A stretch of DNA of 64,000 nt from Bretschneidera sinensis (Eukaryota > Streptophyta > Magnoliopsida > Brassicales > Akaniaceae): NCBI GenBank assembly GCA_023935145.1, contig CM043702.1, forward strand, positions 76,316,820 through 76,380,819. The letters run 5' to 3'. The notes beneath the pieces were generated by a model. That model was not told where the DNA came from, made no database searches, and saw nothing but the letters and a program-made list of their open reading frames with translations. The position numbers and the translations under genes were made by a program. Numbering within the stretch: the stretch's first letter is position 1; each line of letters opens with the position of its first letter. This document shows positions 11,161 through 22,221 of the stretch, one piece after another.

Positions 11161-14100
11161 ATGGCTAGTAAAGGAAAGAGTACATGTATTTGTGATGCCT
11201 CCCCTGAATAAATACCTCATTGCACTACTGTGCCTTCTCTTGGTAAGGGAAAGGATGTTGTTTCTACTAAAACTCTTGAACAAGAAACCAATGTTGGGTT
11301 TCTAGCTCATGCAAATAAGTTTTTTCAATCTTCTCAAGACCAAGGACTACTCTATGAAAAGTCTATTAACCTTGTCTCTAAGAACTTTCCAATTAATGGT
11401 TGGTCCGTCCCTACTGAAAGTCTACCCACCTCAATGGGTTTTGTTGTAGCTGGTTTTCTTTTTCTAGTGAAGTACTGATAGCTTTAGGGGTTATGTACCC
11501 TCATGATCCTGTTGACTACCCTCTTTTCTAGAAAGGGCAATAGGCTTTAACATGTACCTCTTGGTGCACGAATACTCCTAATGTATTCTAGCACCACGTC
11601 AGCGATCAATGGCCTGTTTAGGTGGAAAGATTCATTAGTCCCTGCACTCAAGAGCTAAATGATGTATGCATGCTCGAGGTAGTTTAATCCTTGATACATA
11701 ATATGTCTTTAAACCATCCTCTTATGAGTGTTTTGCAACTCTTTTGGTAACTAGTATCGAACAACTTTCATCTTTCGACTGGGCAACTGACCATCACAAT
11801 AGAAGATGTGTTCGCAATCCTAAATATCTCATCAATAGGTACCACTGCACATTCTCATATGTCAATAAGAGAGGTGGAGTTTGTTTTCCCGGGGGAAAAT
11901 TGTCATAACTGACTGCTTTTTAGTTGTATCTTATTTGCAAATACTTGGTGTGTGTGTCCACCAAACGGGTCATCAAGTAGTTTTTAGCAATTGCTAGTGC
12001 ACTGACCCATGATAAGATAGTTGGCCTGACGCAGTTTATTATTTCCAATTTTTATAAGTGTATATATGACATATATAAGAAGGGATTTTCTTCCTCCTTA
12101 GATGGCCCCTTATGGCTTATTTAAGTTTGAGCTTATACGTATTTTCTAGTGTTTGCTTTAATTACTCGAGCCAGTGGAGATGCCACTCAATTCTCCTGTT
12201 ACGCGGAGTTTTTTCACAGAGAAACTTATAATTCCCAACATCCTCAACCTTCATTCTAGGACTGCCTCGATGGCTTGCTCAGATTCTCCTTTATAGACAT
12301 TGGATTCATGTTCTTCATAAACAAGCAGTATGGTTCGAGGCTGTTCAAGATCGTAGACTCCTCGAATGAAGATAATGGTAATTAGGTCATTGCTATTTTG
12401 GCTAGCTTCTATCTCTCTAGGGAACTAGTTAATTACTTCTCTGCTTCCCAAAATAGAAGTTTGGAAGTTTACTCCCTTGCACAGGTAACCAAATAGTTTG
12501 GTATAGTCCAAAATATTCCTCTGCCATCATACTATATTAAGGGCTCTTCTTGGAATTAGAGGGTTGTTTATGCTGACCTGGGAGAGATTGCCCAATCCAA
12601 CAACAAGATTGAACACTCCTTCAAATTCCATCATTTTATACAAAATGTAGCTCACACTACTTTCTACTCTCAATGGTAGGAGGTTTATATCTCCCTAGTT
12701 ATGTTTGGCTCGATTCAGTTGACAATGGTTGATCTTTTCAATCGTTTTTACCAATCAGCTATGGGAGATGAATTAGGTAAAAATAGAAAAGTAGAGTCTA
12801 TAGAGGAAGATATTAAGACTCTCGCTTCAATAAGTATGTTATCTTTTACCATATTCTACTTTTATTTTTTTGTAGATTTTGATAAAGCTTATGCTGAGAT
12901 ATTTCTTGTTCATCTTTTTCAGGTCAAAGAGTTAAACACCTATCTAATTCATCCTCGAAGTCAAAATTTGTCTTTAGCTCTCATAAGTCTGATCCTGAAA
13001 AGGAAGATTGACCTCTGAAGTGTCAACGATCACCTTCAACTCAAGCACAAGTGGACTTGTCTAAGAAGAGAAAGGAAGAAGAAGAAAATGAGAGATAGAG
13101 GAAAAGAAATGATAAGAAGAGGATGGCAGAGGAAATAGAGAGGAAGGTGAGAGAATCTAAAAGGATTTTGAGGAAGAAATAGGAGAGTGAGGAAAGGAAA
13201 AGAAAAATTAAAGAGGAAAGAGAGTTGAGAGAGGAAGATGAGAAGAGAATGCAAGAGATGGAGGAAACAAGAAAAAGATCGAGAAGCAAGAGAGCTTGAG
13301 GTAGATCTCTCTAGTCAGAGTGATTTTACTTTTGTTGTGGTCAAGGTTATATGTGGTGATGAGTTGGTGGCAGTATCCTTAGAGGATAAGGCTATAAAGG
13401 TGGAGGTTATGGAAATGGCCCCTGAAAGCCAGATTTCTCTTAATATGGTGGTTCAGGGTATAGAGGCTGGTGGCGCATTATCCATTGTTAAGCCTCCAGA
13501 ACTTGAGGTATTGTTATCAATCCTTTCTCTTTTCAATATCAGTAGAATTGTTTTGTGTTGTAACCATGTCGTTTGTTGTGATCTAGGCTTCTATTTAGAA
13601 ATTAACCTTGATAAAGTTGAAGATAGCCTTGCTTCAAAGCTACAAGCTATTTCCCGCCATAGTGGTAAAGAAGATATGTTTTTCCCTTTTACTACTGAGG
13701 ATTACTTAGAAGAAAATAAAGTAATAATAGCCTCTCCACCAGAGTCTGAACTCGAGGCGATGCAGACTGAGTTTCCTAGCCTTCTTGTGGCTAGTGCACA
13801 ACTCTAAGAAACTTCTCTTGAGGTGATGGGACCTCTACTTAAACTTGAAAAGCTAGTGGAAGCTAATGAATCAAGATTCGGATTTCCTCTAAGAGGATAC
13901 AAAGGCACAAGCATTAGTACCACAGTAACATCTTGGTTGTTAGAAAGGAAAACTCATCTCCCATAGTATTGACTCCATGCAATACACATCTTACATGAAG
14001 ACTTTCATAGGTTACTGTCATTAGCTATCAAGAATCAAGCCAAATAATAGCAATTATAGCAGAACTTTCAAAAACTTGAACGCTTATAGGATGAGTCTAA

Positions 14101-14500
14101 GAACCTCCGAAATGAGCACGAGAACATCTTGACAGTGGTAAAACAAGTCAAGGCTCGTAAGATTGAGCTCGAATGGGAACTTGAACAAATTAATGCTCAA
14201 TTGGAAGGCCTGTCAATAAAGACAAAGACTCCCGAGCGAGATTATTCTACCTTGTCTACTCATCATAGAGAAGTTAACTTTGCTTATCATGCCATCATGG
14301 AAATTCATAATGATGTGACAGATTCAATAGATTATATCGATTCGAAATGGACAGTTATAACTAACTTCTTCCATCGCAGAGTTTATAATTTGTTTTGTTA
14401 TTTTGTAATTCAGTTTTCTTCCAATTTTACTCTGTGCCAAATTTTAATATTTAATTTGATAGAGGTTGGTTTTCATTTTTGGTTCTATGTATGGTTTTAA
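11161..14500 (+). pseudogene. antisense extra ORF with plant mobile domain and coiled-coil tail
   Basis: The strand is opposite to gag-pol of element A, between its polypurine tract and the end of integrase. It starts MASKGKS at 11161 with an early stop near 11210. The frame then resumes through NGWSVPTESLP and YPHDPVDYPLF. At about 11761-11890 the motif FHLSTGQLTITIEDVF matches the signature of the plant mobile domain (PF10536) as I know it. Further coherent blocks are 12701-13018, an acidic/charged segment at 13238-13807, and a Glu/Lys-rich coiled coil at 14129-14390. Stretches ending TTTTTTTGTAG (near 12875), TCTTTTTCAG (near 12922) and GTATTG...GATCTAG (about 13508-13587) look like introns. 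Extra antisense ORFs of this kind are known in Tat elements; their function is unknown. This copy is broken. Confidence 0.65.
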
Positions 14501-15370
14501 GTATTTTCCATTGACAAATAGTTTGTCTTCATTTCCATCAATGGTGATGAGCTTGTATGCATTACAACTTAAAACCTTAACCACTAAAAATGGTCATTTC
14601 CAATTAAGAGACCACTTACCTAACTCTCAATCTTTTGATCCAAGTGCCAAGATCAATTGCTAAACTAAGTCTCCTTCTGCAAAAACTTTTACCTTAACCC
14701 TTCAGTTATAAGTTTAGAAACTGAACTTCATCAATGTCTTTGTAAGACTTAGCTTCTACCTATTTGGTAAAATAATTAGTAGCCACTAACATAAATGTGT
14801 GTCCTTTACTTGAAGCAGGGTAGACTTTGCCAATTATGTCAATGGCCCATCCTCTAAATGGCCATAGTTTAGCTATTGAATGTAAGGGGCTGGCCGAAAC
14901 TCGAGGTATATTCCCATGTCATTAACATGCTTGATGGCCCTTAGAATATTCTAGGCACTCTTTTCAAATTGAAGGCCAGTAATACCTGTACCTTTGTATT
15001 AACCAATGCATTTTTAATCTTGACTGATGAGCACCACAAATTCCTTTATGTACCTCGATCATGACTTGTAATGATTTCTCTACCTTAGGCACTTCAAAAG
15101 TAACTCCTCAGCGTCTCGTTTGTACAACTTTTCATTCTCTCCCTAAAGAACATAATGTCTAGCTTTTAACTTCAATGAGTTACTTGCTTTTGTATTATAT
15201 TCCTTAGGAAATTTATAATCGGTTTTCTCCAATCAATTTCCTGGTAAACTTGGAAAGAAAAAACATTTGTTGCAAGTTTTCTATTAATGACAGAGGAAAA
15301 CATTCTTTGATTTAGCCAGGCTAACTTATTTTTTTCAATTATTGGGGATTCGTTGTCCTATAGCCATTTA
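14466..15370 (-). pseudogene. integrase of element A, core deleted
   Basis: On the minus strand the zinc-binding region (about 15215-15080) is followed by GWAIDIIGK and LVATNYFTK (about 14870-14740), the first catalytic Asp region of a retroviral-type integrase. After VEAKSYKDIDE the sequence jumps within a few bases to C-terminal text (W..PFLVVKVLS..AYKLI, then GKYLKPY). The second Asp and the Glu of the D,D-35-E triad are therefore absent. Stops occur throughout. The end lies tail to tail with the antisense ORF. Confidence 0.7.
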
Positions 15371-15890
15371 GGCTAACATGTTTGCTCTCTAGTTCTCCTC
15401 TCGAGGAACATGACGCAAAATCACATCGTTAAACTCTTTACAAAATTGTTGTGCAACTACCAAGTATGGTGCCAACATAGCACTCTTACACTTGTATTCT
15501 CCTGTTAATTACTTGATAACAAGCTATGAGTCTCTTTCAATTTCTATTGAAGTAACTCTCATTTCCTTAAGTATCTTGAGTCCAATAATTAAAGCTTCAT
15601 ACTCAGCTTGATTGTGTGAATAATTTCCCTCAAGAGTAAAAGCTAAATCTGTTTATATTCCAATAGGGGGATTGAATTAAAATTCCAATCCCATTCTCCT
15701 TTACTATCTTAGATCCATTAAAATTTATTTTCCATGGAGCTAAACCTACAAATAGTTTTTCCTCTACAATTTTTAATTCTACACTGGGATGATCAGCCAA
15801 GAAATCTGCTAAGACTTGTCCTTTAACTACCTTTTGAGGAATATAAATTAAGTCAAATTCGATAATGGCTAGACTCCATTTGGCCATTCT
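15371..15890 (-). pseudogene. second RNase H of element A
   Basis: On the minus strand QVLADFLADHP precedes WKINFNGSK and, further on, AEYEALI-like and ATSIEIEGDSQ-like remnants. This is the extra, archaeal-type RNase H position typical of Tat elements. The usual first catalytic Asp (FDGS) is Asn here (FNGS), and a stop follows soon after, so it is inactive. Confidence 0.65.
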
Positions 15891-16410
15891 ACCACTAAGT
15901 ATAGGTCATAAAAGAACATACTTAACTAGGTCAGTTTGAGCAATCATATTAACCATAAAGATTAAAAGATAATGACATAGTTTAGTCATAGCAAAATAAA
16001 TTGCTAATATAACTTTTCGATTGAAGAATATTTTCATTTCGTTGAATTTAATACACAGCTTATATAGAAAATAGATTTCTCAAGGTTACATTCATTGTCC
16101 TGAGCTAACAAAATTCCTATTGAGTCTATTGTAGCCGATATGTAGAGCTTCAACAGTCTTCCTTGTTGAGGAAGAATCAAAACTGGAGGCTTCGAAAAAC
16201 ATTTCTTTATCTCCTCGAAAGCTTTCTGGTGATGCTCTTCCCATATAAAAGCCTCTTCTCCTTTAAGCTTCAATAAGGGAGAGAATACTTTGGTTTTTCC
16301 TTACAACTTTAGCGATAAAACACCTTAGAAAATTTAATTGTCACAATAACCTTTGAAGTTCTTTCTTATTAGAAGGGGGTTTAGCTTGAATTGCTTTAGT
16401 TTTGTTCTAG
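15891..16410 (-). pseudogene. RT connection and first RNase H of element A
   Basis: On the minus strand remnants of the RT thumb (QRLLGKINFLRRF-like, decayed) lead to AFIWEEHHQKAFEEIKK and PPVLILPQQGRLLKLYIS (about 16273-16100), then SIGILLAQDNEC. This is the standard sequence between gypsy RT and RNase H. The upstream RT lies across the Athila insertion at 23505-24400, and the two parts join at the target duplication TCGAC/TCAAC. Confidence 0.75.
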
Positions 16411-16415
16411 TCGAC

Positions 16416-17767
16416 TGGTGGGTGTCGAATCAAACAAATAATAAAATTCTCACTCTCAAAAATACAAATTGTAACAGTGATGAGCAAGGTCGAATCCACA
16501 GGGATTGGGTAGATTTATTTTAATGAAAAATAAAATAAAGAAAAAAATAGGGGGTTTGAAATATCGGAGTGAAATAAAAGAGAAAGCAATTATAATCAAC
16601 TAAAAACTGAGGAGAAATCAATATCAGGAAAATATCCAACCGAAGGTATAATTTCAGAATTGGTTCAGAGAATTGATCACAGATACAATGATAAAATCTT
16701 CTATTCTTCACCAAATTGGTTATGGTTGCTAACAAGCTCTAACAACCTATCTCTCCTTACTTTCTTGATAACCAAAACAAGCTCTTTGATTACTTTCCTT
16801 GTTAATAAACAACCCTAAATAAGCTCTTAGGATTTAATCTATCGACAACATTAATAATTAGAGAGACTACCAATTCTAGCCAACAAATACACAAGCTCGA
16901 TTCATTTAGACTAGGTTATATATCTCCATAACATAAATCGAAAAGTTGGTTATAATCAACTTTGTTATTTTACCACTAATATTAGAACGTTTAAACAATT
17001 ACGGATTTAAAGTTCTAAATGGAAATTTATTGACCTGATAATTGAACAACGGGCCCTTTGCATCAATCAACCAAAACAATAATTGATAATAAACACAGAA
17101 GATATATAAATAGAGAAGAAATAAAAGAGCAATGAAAATTGTTTAGATCTCACAATTCTTGAAGAACCAAGACTTCAATTATCCTTCAGTTGGAAGAAAA
17201 GTATTAAGCTACTCATAATTAAAAGAACACCCTAAAGAAAAGAGAAGAAGGATTTTCTATTCAACAGCCGCGCCTTCTATCCGAGCTTTTTTTCTTTCTT
17301 TCAGCTAGGGTTAGTATTTATAACTTTCAAAATCCGTGGGCTGGCGCTGCAGCCTCAGCTTTCTGGCGCTGCAGCTCCAAGTTGCTACCCCATCTTCACA
17401 TATTATCACCATGCTGGCGCTGCAGCCTCAGCTTTCTGGCGCTGCAGCTCCAAGTTGCTGCCCCATCTTCACATATTATCACCATTCTGGCGCTGCAGCC
17501 TCAGCTTTCTGGCACTGCAGCTCCAAGTTACTGCCCCATCTTCACATATTATCACCATTCTGGCGCTGCAGCCTCAACTTTCTGGCGCTGCAGCTCCAAT
17601 TTTCTGTCCAATCTTCACAAATCTCTTGATTTTGAATTCAATTTGATTTAACTCCTCAATATACTCTACAAAATATGAAACATAATCAAAATCCAAGATT
17701 TAAGCAATTATAATTATTAAAACATGAGAAAATATAACAAACATATAGATATTATGAACTCTTATCA
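16416..17767 (-). mobile_element. 3' LTR of Athila-type element
   Basis: Nearly identical to 22222-23499 over its whole length. The minus-strand TATA box (TTATAAATACT) lies at about 17312-17325. Four 73-bp repeat units lie immediately upstream of it in U3. Confidence 0.9.
17341..17625. repeat. 73-bp minisatellite in 3' LTR, 4 copies
   Basis: Units start at 17341, 17414, 17487 and 17560 with CTGGCGCTGCAGCCTCAGC. Each unit holds the word CTGGCGCTGCAGC twice, so a shorter ancestral duplication is visible inside it. The overlapping ORFs are all products of the repeat. Confidence 0.95.
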
Positions 17768-17786
17768 AATTCCCCCACACTTAAAC
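17768..17786 (-). other. polypurine tract of Athila-type element
   Basis: The minus strand reads TAAGTGTGGGGGAATT directly before the LTR start. A near copy (TTAAGTGTGGGGGACGG) lies at about 19110-19127. Confidence 0.8.
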
Positions 17787-19565
17787 AATGCTTGTCCTCA
17801 AGCATACAATAACTCAAGTTCGTCACCTTTTCTCACCATCGTTCCTTCTTCTACCTTTACTCATCCTCTATAATCCAAATTATCATGCCTTAAAGATTTA
17901 AATCTAAAGACAAATAAGAAACAAACAATTTCGTAGTGTAAATTCTTATAAACCACACCATGAACAATCACCCCAATGATCTTCTCGAAATCAAAATGCA
18001 ATACGGTCTAACACCCTCTCATTGGATTCACTCAATACGCTCCAAGTGTTTAGGGTATCGATGAACTCTCAAGTCAAAACATAGAAGATCTTAACCATAA
18101 GCTTGCTAATATATCACATCAATGGATTGAATTGAATGCAAAGAATCTAAGGGTCTTAAATGGGTAGTAACGGGGCTTAGGTAAGGTGTGGTGAGAAGGA
18201 ATTTTTAGGTGTTTTTGTCAAAGGAATTATACCAACTTCTCCACACAAAGCACAACTCAATAACGTCGAATGTTTTCTTCACGCAATTCACTTCCAAACA
18301 ATTAAAATTGCACAACTTTTCTCTCTTTTTGGCCTGCTAAATTTTTTTTCTTTCTTTGTTTTTTTTTTTTTCTCTGGTCGCCTATTTTCTTTTTTTTCTT
18401 ATTTCTTTTTGCAATTCAAGGCACTTGTAACTTGAATCACTTTATTCCCAGCATCTATGAATCCTTTCAGAGATAATTTGAAACTTCATGTGAACAAGCT
18501 AGTACGATCCTTCAATTAGAGGTTCAAAAGAGGGAAAACGACAAAAGAATAGGTTGACATTGCTTATACCATGATTAACTTCCAACAAAAGGGCCAAGGT
18601 TCAAAATTGGTTTTCTACAGTAAAAATCAAGGTAAGCTTTTTAAGAAAGCTAAATGGCTCCACCTAAATGCCCTTATTAATTCAATGCATCCAATTCAAC
18701 AATGTAGTTTCATGACATGAATAACAAAGAAAGTTCTAGAAAAATCAACTATGTGTGACAATCACTCAATTATGAAAATGGAGCATAATATAATATGAAT
18801 GCTCATTGGCTCAAAAGCGCACAAAAAGGGTCATGTGCATTAGATCCAACACATTTTTCATTCAATCAATCATCAGGAGCAATTAATCACTGTGTAGTAA
18901 ATAAGAATTCAACCATTCATGCTAATCCCTTATTACGCTTCAATTTATCTCAATAATTCACAATAATCCAGATCATTTAAGACAAGCATCGACAGAATCT
19001 AGAATTCAGAAGAGAATGATCATAAACAAGAACTAAAGTATCACTTGGATTTTGAAAATTTTCTTGAAAAGTGAAGTTCAAAGTAAAATCAAATTCAAAT
19101 TCATATGTCAGAGACCGTCCCCCACACTTAATCCATACATTGTCCTCGATGTATCAAAAATAGATGCTCAAAAGCTATAAAAGAACAAGAGTAAGTAGAA
19201 AACTCCCCTGAAAATGTTGAGCATCAACCAAGATATTAGTCACGTGCTTGGGGGCGAAGGTTGTGTGAATCCTATGTAAGCAAAGAAAGCTATCATGTTT
19301 CGTCCATTCTGGCAACTTGGTCTTCGAGTCTTGCAAGCTGATCGCCAAAATAAAGAAAAAGGATAAAACAAATAAAACAATGAAAGTAAGACAAAAAGTT
19401 GGGTTGCCTCCCAAAAGCACCGTTCTTTAACGTCTTTGGCTAGACGTTGTCGATTTATGGCTCTTGGAGAATGGTTGTGGACGATTGAGGATCAAACATC
19501 CCCATGATGTAGTGCTTCAATCTATGCCCGTTGACCTTGAACGTCGCCTTGTTTTTCTTGTGTCG
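17787..19565 (-). other. non-coding 3' region of Athila-type element
   Basis: About 1.8 kb between the end of the open frame and the polypurine tract. No envelope-like frame is visible. It contains T-rich runs (18340-18400), a second purine tract near 19110, and the conserved-looking string GAACGGTGCTTTTGGGAGGC on the minus strand (about 19430-19400). I know similar strings from the 3' regions of other Athila elements. The ORFs at 19175-19420 and 19464-19718 are not supported. Confidence 0.6.
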
Positions 19566-19569
19566 TATT

Positions 19570-22173
19570 TCAATGGCACCAAAAGCCAAAAAGTGATACA
19601 CTTATCACGGTGTATGGTTCAGTCCACCGAGATTTCAGCTTTCCCAGAAATATATGCATTCTTAGGACTTCCAGCAACCGTTCTTCTATTTTACCTATCA
19701 ACGAAGAAGATATTATAACAGGGAAAATATTTTTCTCTAGATAAACATATTTCAAATGAGCAAGTAAAGTTTTCAATTCAGTTATTATTATTTGTTCTTC
19801 TGACACTTCTTTTCCCATTTCAAACTCAAAATTCCTTGCTTCTTCTTGGATGACGAGTTCTTCAGTTGTAACAGTCCCTTTAAGAGTGAAATGCCTGCTA
19901 AGCATAACTTTCAACTTATCATTATCAATTGGATCAAAGATTTCCTGCGCTAACGGGTCAATAACATCCATAACAAAAACAGAAGACACATCATTAGGGT
20001 ACCTCATGGTGTCATAAATATTGAATTTAATAATTTCACCATCAAATTCCATTGTGAGTGTACCATCATGCACATCAATTTTTGTCCTAGGTGTTTTTAG
20101 AAATGGCCTTCCTAATAACATTAATGTTGAATTAGAAGAGTCATCTTCTTCCATGTCAAAAACATAAAAATTAGCAGGAAAGACCAACCCATTAACTTGT
20201 ACTAAGACATCCTCTAAAACTCCTTCAGTATATACATTAGATCTATTAGCAAGTTGAATAATCACACCTGTTTCTTTTAATGGACCAATATTCAAAGATG
20301 AATAAATAGAGAGAGGCATGACATTTATTGAAGCTCCTAGACCTAGCATTGCTCTTTCAATCCTAACATCACCTAGTTTGCAAGGGATAGTAAACATACC
20401 TGGGTCCTTGCATTTTGGAGGTAATTTTTTCTGGAGGATGGCTGAAACATTTTCCCCCATACTTATCTTTTCATTACCTTTCAACTTCCTCTTGTTGGTT
20501 GACAACTCCTTGAGAAATTTAGCATATCGAGGCACTTGTTTAATTGCATCAAGTAAAGGAATATTTACCTCAACCTTGCGAAAAGTTTCAAGAATTTCCT
20601 TCTCCTCCTCTTCTTTCTTGGATTTTGCCAATCTAGTAGGAAAGGGAGGATTTGTCACCAATGCCTTTGGTTGTTCACTATCAAGTCCTCTAGGCTGGTC
20701 AGTTTGAGGTTGAGGAACAACTACTTCTTTTTCAATTTCTTCTCCACGTGCTGCCTTACTGGGTTCTTTCAACTCTTTCCCACTTCTCAAGGTAACTGCA
20801 CTAGCATTTTGTTTTGGGTTAACAATAGTTTGGGAGGGCAATTTACCTTGAGATTCCAATCGGTTCACAGAAGATGCCAGTTGACTCATTTGATTCTCCA
20901 ATTGTTGAATGCTTGTTCTTGTCTCCTGTTGAAATTGATGCGTGTTAGTTGCAAGTGATTTAACAATTTCTTCTAGAGACATACCTGAACTTGTGCAGTT
21001 TTGTTGTGGTGGTGGAACAGGCGGTCTATGCTGAAAGTGCTGGAATGGTGGTCTTGCTCCATAGTTGAAATTGGGATGATCCCTCCATCCTGGGTTATAG
21101 GTATTTGAGTAGGGATCGTATTTCCTTTGTGGTAGGCCTGGAAATCCTCCAGCTGCATTGGCATGCTCATAGGAATCATCTCAAAGTGTAGGGCACATGT
21201 TAGTTGGATGACCGATGGTGGCACAAATCCCACAAGCTTTCACTTGTTGAATATTTCCTACAGCTAACTATTGGACAACAGAAGTTAGATTAGATATTTG
21301 ATTTGCAATGAAAGATATACTTACCTCATTCACCCTTATTGGAGATGTGTCCTGCCTGAATCCAAATTGTTGTGAGTTAGCGGCCATGATGGAGATCAAT
21401 TCTCTAGCGTCACGAGGAGTTTTGTTCACTATGGCACCTCCACTCGCTACATCCATCATCTTTCTTTCCATAGATAGGAGCCCTTCGTAGAAATATTGAA
21501 TGAGGAGCTGTTCAGAAATTCCATGTTGTGGGCAGCTTGCACAGAGTTGCTTAAATCTTTCCCAATACTCATGAAGGGTCTCTGTATCTTTCTGTTTTAT
21601 TCCACATATTTCCCTTCTAATGCCAGCAGCTTGTGATGCAGGGAAAAATTTATCAAGAAATAATCTCACCATCTCCATCCATGTGGTTATAGAGCCAAGG
21701 GGCAAATAAAATAACCAGTCCTTTGCTTTTTTAGTCAGCGAGAATGGGAAAGCACGTAATTTGATTTGTTCTTCGGTCACTCCTTGCGGTCTCATGCTTG
21801 AACACACCACGTGGAATTCCTTCAGATGCTTGTGAGGATCTTCATTCTCAAGACCACGAAAAGTTGGGAGCAAATGGATCAATCCAGATTTTAACTCAAA
21901 ACCCACTGCCAAAGCTAAATATGTAATGCAGAGTGGCTGTTGATTTAAATTTGGTGCAGTCAATTCCCTTAAAGTTCTCTCTTGATTGGCCATTGCTTCT
22001 TCTGCTTCAGAATCACTGGATGAATCAACCAAGTCAGGTGCTGAATTAAATTCAGGGGGTGAGGATGAAGATGCTTGTTTGTCATGCAATTTAGCTTCCT
22101 TCCTCAACTCCCAAGCCGTTTTCTCAATCTCAGGATCGTATTGGAGTTCACCTGCACGAGAAGATCGAAGCAT
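19570..22173 (-). pseudogene. Athila gag-protease frame with pol deleted
   Basis: The frame starts MLRSSRAGE at 22173, just after the primer site; codons further upstream run into the LTR. A gag capsid region (FRGLENEDPHKHLKEF, AKDWLFYLP, ETLHEYWERFKQLC) ends at a TAG at 21268. In the same frame come a zinc knuckle CGICATIGHPTNMC, a TGA at 21181-21183 and a Pro/Tyr-rich linker. A Gln-rich coiled coil begins near 20982, followed by protease (LGASINVMP, about 20351-20313; LGRPFLKT). The catalytic Asp expected before LGAS is Gly. After KIEERLLEVLR the frame passes into an integrase C-terminal piece (GKLKSRWTEPYTV, about 19650), so RT, RNase H and most of integrase were deleted with the frame kept. 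Only two stops interrupt about 860 codons. Confidence 0.85.
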
Positions 22174-22197
22174 TAAAATAAATCTAATTAACACCAA

Positions 22198-22215
22198 TCC
22201 CCAGAAACGGCGCCA
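22198..22215 (-). other. primer-binding site, Athila type
   Basis: TGGCGCCGTTTCTGGGGA on the minus strand lies a few bases after the LTR end. It resembles the tRNA-Asp type site common in Athila elements. Confidence 0.8.
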
Positions 22216-22221
22216 AAAATT

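Noticed and set aside
13036..13289. Leu/Ser/Phe-rich minus-strand ORFs
   Set aside because: Reverse of a Glu/Lys/Arg-rich stretch of the antisense mobile-domain ORF.
17336..17651. Three overlapping ORFs rich in Leu, Ala and His
   Set aside because: All arise from the 73-bp minisatellite in the Athila LTR; the same is true of 23187-23378.
20318..20958. Plus-strand ORFs of 129 and 95 codons
   Set aside because: They lie opposite the well-supported Athila gag-protease frame.
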